Below, in pieces: positions 57,925 to 64,000 of a stretch of 64,000 nt of DNA. This stretch comes from Scenedesmus sp. ARA3 (Eukaryota > Chlorophyta > Chlorophyceae > Sphaeropleales > Scenedesmaceae): the NCBI GenBank assembly GCA_004335835.1, contig RWJK01001206.1, positions 35,799 through 99,798 on the forward strand, read 5' to 3'. The position numbers and the translations under genes are program-made. The stretch's first letter is position 1; the number at the start of each line of letters is the position of its first letter. The notes under the pieces were generated by a model. It did not search any database. It had not been told where the DNA came from and saw only the letters and a list, made by a program, of their open reading frames with translations.

Positions 57925-58760
57925 AGCATGGGTGTGCACGGCTACTGGTCTAGCTGGCAGCCTGCAGCTCGAGATGCTCCTGAGATGCATCAGCTGCTGC
58001 AGATTGATGCGACCCAAGGGGACAGGTGTCTGGGGGTGTTCCTGGTGGGGCAAAGGCAGCCGCAGCGGCTGCAGGGCTACCGGCCGCGGCGGCAGGAGCT
58101 GAGCGAGAAAGTGCTGTGGCTGCAGTGATCTGCTAGGATCTTTGCCGTATTTTATGGTGTTCTTTGGCATTTGATTGTTTGGCAGCAGCATGGGAGTGCA
58201 CGGCTACTGGTCCAGCTGGCAGCCTGCAGCTCGAGATGCACCTGAGATGCACGACCTGCTGCAGATTGATGCGGCTAAAGGGGACAGGTGTCTGGGAGTG
58301 TTCTTGGTAGGGCAGGGGCAGCAGGAGCGGCTAGCAGGGTACCGGCCGCGGCGGCAGGAACTGAACGAGAAAGTGCTGTGGCTGCAGTGACTGTTGCGGT
58401 AACTGCTCATCTAGTCAGCAGTTCTTTGGTTGCAGGGGCAGCAGGAGCGGCGGCAGTCGTACCGGCCACGGCGGCAGGAGCTGAGCGAGAAAGTGTTGTG
58501 GCTGCAGTGATCTGCTAGGATCTTTGTTGCATTGTATGGTCTGTTTTGGCAGCTGATCAGTTGGCAGCAGCATGCTCATCATCATCATGTTACCCATCAA
58601 GCCATATTGGCAGCAGCAATCTGCCTCGAGATGTATGAGCTGCTGCAGATATCTGCATCGATTGATTGATGCGGCAAAGGGGGACAGGATCCTGGGAGTC
58701 TGGGAGTGTTGCTGAGAGGGCAGGGGCAGCTGGATGGTAAGGTGCTGTGGCTGCAGTAGT
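57925..58760 (+). repeat. Three to four copies of the nitroreductase last exon
   Basis: Copies of the final exon's second half, including the stop, at about 57928-58128, 58184-58390, 58434-58510 and a decayed one at 58622-58760. The first two keep an open frame of 66-71 codons from GVHGYWSSW to LSEKVLWLQ-stop, although three other stretches of the window show clear decay. Confidence 0.88.
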
Positions 58761-59380
58761 TCCTGGGGTTTTGTTGCGGCTGATGGATACCTGGGTTTTG
58801 TGGTGATTATGAATCTACTGAGCAGTTAATCGCGTCATGTGAAAGACGGCGAGATGTGATGGCAGTGGATGCAGCGGCAGCATGCTGTGCTCAGTGGCTT
58901 GCTGCACACAGAGAGCTCAAGCGGCAGATGGCGGGCAGATGTGCCATAGGTGCATGCCAGGTGGCACATAAAGCAGCAAAAACAATAATACTATCAAGTT
59001 CTTCTTGCGCTGCCCTCAAGCAAAATATCTGCTGCATGCTGTCCGGCAGTACAAAGGCTGACACAGCAATCTTGGATGACCCGACGCCGACCGGTGCGTG
59101 CCGTTAGCAGCACTCTTGAACCGCACAGCGACAATGCTTAGCTATTTCTCGTGTTACACGTCGATTAGTTTTGACCAGCATGCTTTACCATCGCCATGCT
59201 CTGCTGCATACCATCACAAACAACGCGGTTGCTGCATTGCTGCAGTCCCAGGTCTCGAGGCTACGTTCAACGCTGCTTCAGGTAGGTTACCAACAGCCTG
59301 CTTAACGATCAAATGATCTGTGACGCTGCTCCCAAGGCAGCCTGCGGCACTCCTGCTCTGCTTCGGATAGTAAGCTCATA

Positions 59381-59437
<57 letters not shown>

Positions 59438-59486
59438 GTGACTGCCTCAGCCAGCTCCCGACAAGCTCCAGTCTATACCTATCTTG

Positions 59487-59519
<33 letters not shown>

Positions 59520-59568
59520 TAGCGGCGGCGGCAGCCAAAGCAGCCCCGAAAAGGCAAGCGCGCCCACC
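58761..59568. other. Intergenic, with CTG array
   Basis: No recognisable gene. A (CTG)17-18 array lies at about 59383-59434 followed by CAG-rich sequence at 59491-59520, just before the intronless gene; it would be in its 5' UTR or promoter. Confidence 0.5.
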
Positions 59569-60714
59569 ATGCTGCGTCCTCACGCATCACTCAGCAAAGC
59601 AGGCCCTCCAAGAGCCAAACGATCCTCACTCCCACTTCCAAACCCAGCAGCACCCAAGCAGCTGTACCTCAACGCCTCAGATGTGGCCACAGCAGCAAAC
59701 CTAAACCCCCACAGGCGGCCCACTGAGCTGCTGCTCAAGTCATTCCAGAAGCAGCAGCCCCAGCAGTATGCAGCAGCACAGGCACGGGTGCTGGCTCTGC
59801 CTGGACCCTGGGGCCCAGCCCTTCAAGCCTTACATGGCATTGCAAGAAAAGTGGTAACAGCCACCAAAAGCAGCCAGCTGATGCAGCTGGCAACTCAGGA
59901 TGACAGAGCTGCAACGGACGCTGTACTGGAAGCGGCGCAGCTGTTTGAAGACGCGCAGCGCAGCAGCCGCACGCTGCAGGCGCTGCGGCAAGCTGCTGCT
60001 GCTGCTGCTCCTGCTGCTGGTGCTGCTGATGGTGTAGTGCGGCTGCCAGAGGGCCTGCTATCATGGCCGTCGATAGCATCAACAACAGAGATCAGAGCTG
60101 CCGCTCCGTCTGCGCCAGATGATGCAGTGGCAGCGGCACTGGAGGTTATGTATCTGGAGAGAGCAACGCGATCGTACAAGTGGCACATAATTGAAGAGCT
60201 GCAGAGCAGTGTCAATCTGCAGCGTGGCAGCAAGAACAAGCCAATAGCACTCGCAGCAGCAGCAGAGGCAGCCGGGCAGGCTATTGTAATCGGCGACAGG
60301 CGGATGTACTATGCAGACATTCAGCTTGACAGCGCAGCAGGGCAGGAGCAGCCTAGCATGAGTGTCAAGATTGGAGGCAGGGTGGATGGCTGGCTGGAAG
60401 ACAGGTCAGCGTTTGTGCAAGTGAAAAACCGCCAGTTCAAGCTGCATGGTGTGCCTGTGCATGAGCGCGTGCAGGTGCTTGCATACATGCAGTGCACGGG
60501 CGTAAACAGGTGCCTGTTCCTTGAGAAGTTTAAGAACAGCAGCAGCACAGCGCAGCTGACATGGGAACAGGACTGGTGCAAGGGCCTGTGGCAAGACTGC
60601 GTCCTGCCGGGGCTGCGGGAGTATGTGCAGCAGCTGCAGGAGTTGCTGCGCAGCACAGCAGCGCAGGATGAGCTGCTGCTGACGGCATATGAGCGGGGCT
60701 TGATTGAGTGGTGA
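59569..60714 (+). CDS. YqaJ-like PD-(D/E)XK nuclease-like protein, intronless
   Basis: One open frame of 381 aa without introns. N-terminal LYLNASDVATAANLNPHRRP (residues 33-51) resembles the ASD-x-G-LNPY entry of YqaJ-type viral recombinase/exonuclease domains. The C-terminal half has GGRVDGW (Asp273) and FVQVKNRQ (Gln284, Lys286) then HERVQVLAYMQ, the layout of a PD-(D/E)XK core with Gln at the usual Glu/Asp position. Residues 55-230 are Ala/Gln-rich and without match. Such domains cut or resect DNA in phages and large DNA viruses and also occur in eukaryotes, so a nuclease or recombination role is inference. Its missing introns set it apart from every other gene here, which fits retroposition or viral descent. 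TGTAA at 60835-60839 follows. Confidence 0.72.
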   Translation: MLRPHASLSKAGPPRAKRSSLPLPNPAAPKQLYLNASDVATAANLNPHRRPTELLLKSFQKQQPQQYAAAQARVLALPGPWGPALQALHGIARKVVTATKSSQLMQLATQDDRAATDAVLEAAQLFEDAQRSSRTLQALRQAAAAAAPAAGAADGVVRLPEGLLSWPSIASTTEIRAAAPSAPDDAVAAALEVMYLERATRSYKWHIIEELQSSVNLQRGSKNKPIALAAAAEAAGQAIVIGDRRMYYADIQLDSAAGQEQPSMSVKIGGRVDGWLEDRSAFVQVKNRQFKLHGVPVHERVQVLAYMQCTGVNRCLFLEKFKNSSSTAQLTWEQDWCKGLWQDCVLPGLREYVQQLQELLRSTAAQDELLLTAYERGLIEW

Positions 60715-60834
60715 GGTTGGCGGGTAAAGTTAAAGGTCTGCACGCATGCAGCTTGCAGGCAAAGCAAGCAGTTTGCAGCTGCTTGGTGGAAGCAAGTCCA
60801 CAGGAGAGATCCCATTCAGTTTCTGTTGGTTATA

Positions 60835-60839
60835 TGTAA
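60835..60839 (+). terminator. TGTAA poly(A) signal candidate of the YqaJ-like gene
   Basis: TATATGTAATTTG, 120 bases after the stop. Confidence 0.4.
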
Positions 60840-61484
60840 TTTGTTTGTTTTGGGTGGGGCAAGGCCAGCAGGTGCAGTTGTCTGGCTACAGGCTGCGCGT
60901 CAGTAGCTGAGTGAGCAAGTGCAGTGCAGCCACATGGCTGCTGTAGCATCAGTGGCAGAGGTCATTGCTTAGTAGCGTGTGCTTTGGATTTGGCTGGAAA
61001 TCCATCTCTTGCGGTGTGCGGCCCTCATGCGCGCGGTCAGTTTGCAAGCAGTCCCAGAGGTCCAAGGCAGCAACTGTGATGGTGCACCAGGCCACGTGGC
61101 CTGCCAGGTGGCGTCAGGCTGGCACCATACGTAAGGTAGAGAAGCGAGAGCAAGCAAGCAACATTATACCGAATAACGCAACAAACTTATCTAGCTGGAT
61201 GCTGCCCTGTGAAAGGCACAGCAGTTACAGTCGTTCCTGCCCGTCGAACCCTGCTGCTGTCACCCGTGCTCAACACTGATCAGTCCTAAGAGGTGCGACC
61301 TTGTGAGAATCTGCAATAAAAAGACGACAGGCAGAAGTAAAGCAGCGTTTAGTTGCATATTTGATCGGCCCGAGGCACGATCAACTCTCCAAGGCAGCCA
61401 CTTCAACTTGTGTTTTCGCTTCGACTCTAAGCTCTCAGAGTGCATAGTCCACCTGCTTGACCCGGAAAAAGCGAGTTTCACGCC

Positions 61485-62703
61485 ATGAAGGGCCTGAGCA
61501 ACGCAAAAGCGCCCAGGATAGCAACAGCACTGCACCAGTGCCCCGTGCTGTGCTCGCACATCGGCTTGCAGGGCCTGGCCTGCCTCGCCACAAGCAGCAG
61601 CAGCCTCAGAGTATCAGTGGAAAGTGCAACATGCAGAGACGCTGTGTACTTCCTGCAAGCTGCGATAGACAAGGCACAAAAAGACCCGCAGCACAAGCAC
61701 CACCAAGCAGTGGCATGGCCGGCATCACTGCTGCTGCGTGCACCTGACACAGCAGCAGATGTCGCGAACCGGCTTTTAACCGTGCCAGCGGTGCCTCTGG
61801 ACTGCGCTAAGCACATGGTGTCAGCTGGCATGCGCGTCAAGTATGCGCAGCTGCTGGCTGCTGCTGACAGCATGGTGGCAGGGGTGGAGGTGTCGGTGCA
61901 GGCGCAGCAGCAGCTGGGCATCAGCACTGACATACCAGCAACTGCAGAGGCCATCTGCTATGGTGGTGACTGGGTGAGCGGCAGATGTGGCAGCGTACTG
62001 AGACAGCATTGGTGCTTAGAACTGCCCACTTTTGCATGCAGTATCGCAGCTGTGTAGCGGGGCGGACCTGGTGTTGCAGCGCTCTCTTGCCCACGTGCCT
62101 TGGAGCTAGCTAGATCTGCAACTCAAGATGTACAAGCTAAGCTGGCTAGACGCATTTCATTGACACCTACTGACAGCCGTTTCTCGCCACTGGCTGCCGC
62201 TCTGTGCTGTGTGTTCAGGGTCCCATCATGCTGCCAGCAGCAGATGGCCCCGCCCTGTTGCAGCTGGCCCTTAATTGCAGCGATCCAGCTACGCCAACAG
62301 CAGCAGCACACCACGTACCAGCAACAACAGCAGCAGCAGCAAAGCTTATGCCGGAACTGTTGGAGCCAGGCGTGCCCCGCAAGCTGCTGCTGACAGCAGC
62401 AGCAAGGCAGCACACATGGACTTGTCACTTGTTGAGGTGCCGCCTGCGCTGCCTGGTAGCTTGTCAAATGCCTTGCCTGCCACAGCACCAGCAGCAGTGC
62501 TGGCTGCTGCTGTTGCGGCGGCAGCAGCAGCGCCAGCACCGCCGCTGGGGTCTGCAAGTGCTGTGGGGAATGCACCAGGCAGTGCACATGCGGCAGCGAT
62601 TGCGGCAACTCCAGCAGCAAGAGCTTTGGGAAGCGCCCAGCTACTGTCGGGTTTGCTGCTGCTGCTGCTGCTGCTGTGTCTGGTAGTGCTGCTAGGCACC
62701 TGA
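61485..62703 (+). CDS. Unrecognised protein, 2 exons or frame-broken, possible tail anchor
   Basis: I do not recognise the family. Exon 1, 61485-61973 (163 codons, KGLSNAKAPRIATALH...AEAICYGGDW), is followed by a GTGAGC donor; a TGTGTTCAG acceptor at 62218 opens exon 2 in frame (GPIMLPAADGPALLQLAL...MPELLEPGVPRKLLL). Near 62395-62410, in a CAG-rich stretch, the plausible frame moves by one: the frame that continues (HMDLSLVEVPPALPGSLSN, Ala/Pro-rich) ends in a hydrophobic [17 protein letters not shown] and a stop at about 62701-62703. This could be a short intron, a real frameshift or a base error in the repeat. The end would suit a tail-anchored membrane protein. Confidence 0.5.
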
Positions 62704-63484
62704 CAAACTGCTGCTGCAGCAGCACGACTGCAGGCCGGGCTCGTGTGCCTCAGCACGCTGCGGAACATCATGGAGCCGCTGCGTAGAACCATCTTATAAT
62801 GATCACAAGTGGGAAATTTGCCTTGGCAATCAGACACGACAGACACACTCAACTTGCTGTCAAGCACTTCGAGGGACGACGAACAAAGACAAGTCGTATC
62901 TCATCCACGCTTATGTGATCCATGCATATGAATCATGAAAGGGATCAAGATAGATGCCTACTTATATACCTGCTACAAGGATTAGCGGTGACCCTTTCAG
63001 ACAGAGTCCGACTTTGCAGTGCACGTGGGAACACTGGACAACTTACGACACTGCTCACCTCACCGCTTGATGCCAAAAACCTTCAAATAACGAAGGCAAA
63101 TCAAAATACATTGACGAACGTAGGCGAGAACATGTACGATTACAGATCGAGCATCTGGCTGGAGTGAGCAGCAACACATGATCACCAGGCACATGGTAGT
63201 CGGCTGACACCTGGGTGCCATCGCCACGTCATGGGCCCTTGAACCAAATTGAACAGTTTGCTTCCCATTGTGGCGTGGAAGTGGCACTTTGCGTCATGCT
63301 TGATGTGTGCCTACCAAGCTGCAGCAGCGCCACCTTACGCACTGCACATGCCTCATCTGGTAGGACGTACCTGCTGCCGGCACGCCTGAGGTGACATTTT
63401 CAAATTGTTGCAGACATACAACAGGACATACAACAAGTTTGCTACAGACTGTAACCAGCGGTGCCTGCGCCTCACTGCTGCTTG
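62704..63484. other. Intergenic, no recognisable gene
   Basis: Between two convergent genes; presumably the 3' UTRs of both. The open frames at 62922-63167 and 63060-63287 resemble nothing known. Confidence 0.5.
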
Positions 63485-64000
63485 CTACTGCTGTGCTGCT
63501 GCCGCCGCTGCTGCTGGCCGCGCCTTGCTCCTGCATAGCGCCTTGTGCCACTTCCAGTGCTCCACCTGGCACGCCTTGCAGCAGTACCTGGCAGTGGCAG
63601 CAGCAGCAGCAGCAGCAGATTCATGAGGGAAAAGGTCACATGACTATGGATACTCAAATACATACATTCAAGTTCAGGTGCATGAGTGCATGTCTTGACA
63701 GTGTACTGTTTGCAGGTCAGTCACCGTGCAATATAATGCTTCAGTACTCAGGCCGTTACCATACAACATAGAAACTGACGACACGCATGCGCAGGTAATG
63801 CAACGCACTCATTGCTTGTGAAACAACCTGCAACATCAACACAAAGAATTTTTCAAAAACAAGGGTGATCACCTCTTGATGCAAGTGACAAAGCCACACA
63901 CGCTTTCCTCTACTCACCTTGCCGCCTTGCAGCCATTACACACGCAGCTCTTGCCTCCCACCAGCAGCAGCTCACTGCGCTGCGCCAGGCTCACACAGCC
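63485..64000 (-). CDS. MYND zinc-finger protein, C-terminal part
   Basis: Two exons on the minus strand: 64000-63918 (continues outside the window) and 63587-63485 (TAG). Joined through a GTGAGT donor and a CCAG acceptor behind a top-strand CAG run (about 63597-63619), they encode CVCNGCKAARYCCKACQVEHWKWHKALC, printed here in parts: CNGCKAARYC, CKACQVEHWKWHK, ALC. This matches the second half of a MYND finger (CxxC...YC..CQ...W..HK..C), a protein-interaction domain. The first Cys pair should lie just outside the window. The protein ends about 15 residues after the finger, in an Ala/Gln tail. What the rest of the protein does cannot be seen. Confidence 0.8.

Overview
The window is nuclear DNA of a eukaryote, most likely a core chlorophyte green alga; Chlorophyceae is my best guess and is not proven. 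The reasons are short introns with GT..AG ends, very many (CTG)n/(CAG)n runs, Ala/Gln-rich insertions, TGTAA motifs after several stop codons (the chlorophyte poly(A) signal), and plant-type gene content. All three standard stop codons end the genes I could assemble, so the standard code fits. Two 50-N gaps (2573-2622, 52179-52228) lie inside repeat arrays, so copy numbers there are unreliable.

Layout, left to right. 247-6150 (+): AUX1/LAX-type amino acid/auxin permease, N-terminus outside the window. 6151-9997: 3.8 kb without a recognisable gene. 9998-17184 (-): complete 12-exon 3-ketoacyl-CoA synthase, 490 aa. 17839-34009 (-): MON2-like Golgi/endosome trafficking protein, about 16 kb. 34789-43385 (+): complete 14-exon SCYL1-like pseudokinase, 847 aa, head-to-head with MON2. 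About 43640-43731: possible tRNA-like Pol III unit. 45664-47821 (-): six-exon atypical thioredoxin, 239 aa. 48872-55298 (-): GH85 endo-beta-N-acetylglucosaminidase, 810 aa. 56013-57865 (+): four-exon nitroreductase-family protein, 263 aa. 59569-60714 (+): intronless YqaJ-like PD-(D/E)XK nuclease-like gene, 381 aa. 61485 to about 62703 (+): unrecognised protein. 63485-64000 (-): C-terminal end of a MYND zinc-finger protein, cut by the window.

I assembled exons by joining GT/AG junctions that keep the frame and continue the family alignment. The synthase, SCYL1, thioredoxin, GH85 and nitroreductase genes each give one uninterrupted frame. One MON2 junction (29987 to 29770) does not keep frame as I drew it, and its last third was read only as blocks.

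The most unusual property is not a single gene. In nearly every multi-exon gene, exon edges together with their splice sites are present as local tandem arrays of 2-6 copies, usually one complete exon plus truncated or decayed copies in the adjoining intron. CTG runs on the sense strand often run straight into the CAG of the 3' splice site. One KCS intron holds a near-perfect 90-bp palindrome. Together these suggest a genome where replication slippage or template switching keeps rebuilding splice junctions.

Functionally, MON2 and SCYL1 both act in Golgi/endosomal trafficking in other eukaryotes and share one 779-bp divergent promoter region. The remaining genes (transport, very-long-chain lipid synthesis, redox, free-glycan turnover) look like unlinked housekeeping or accessory functions.
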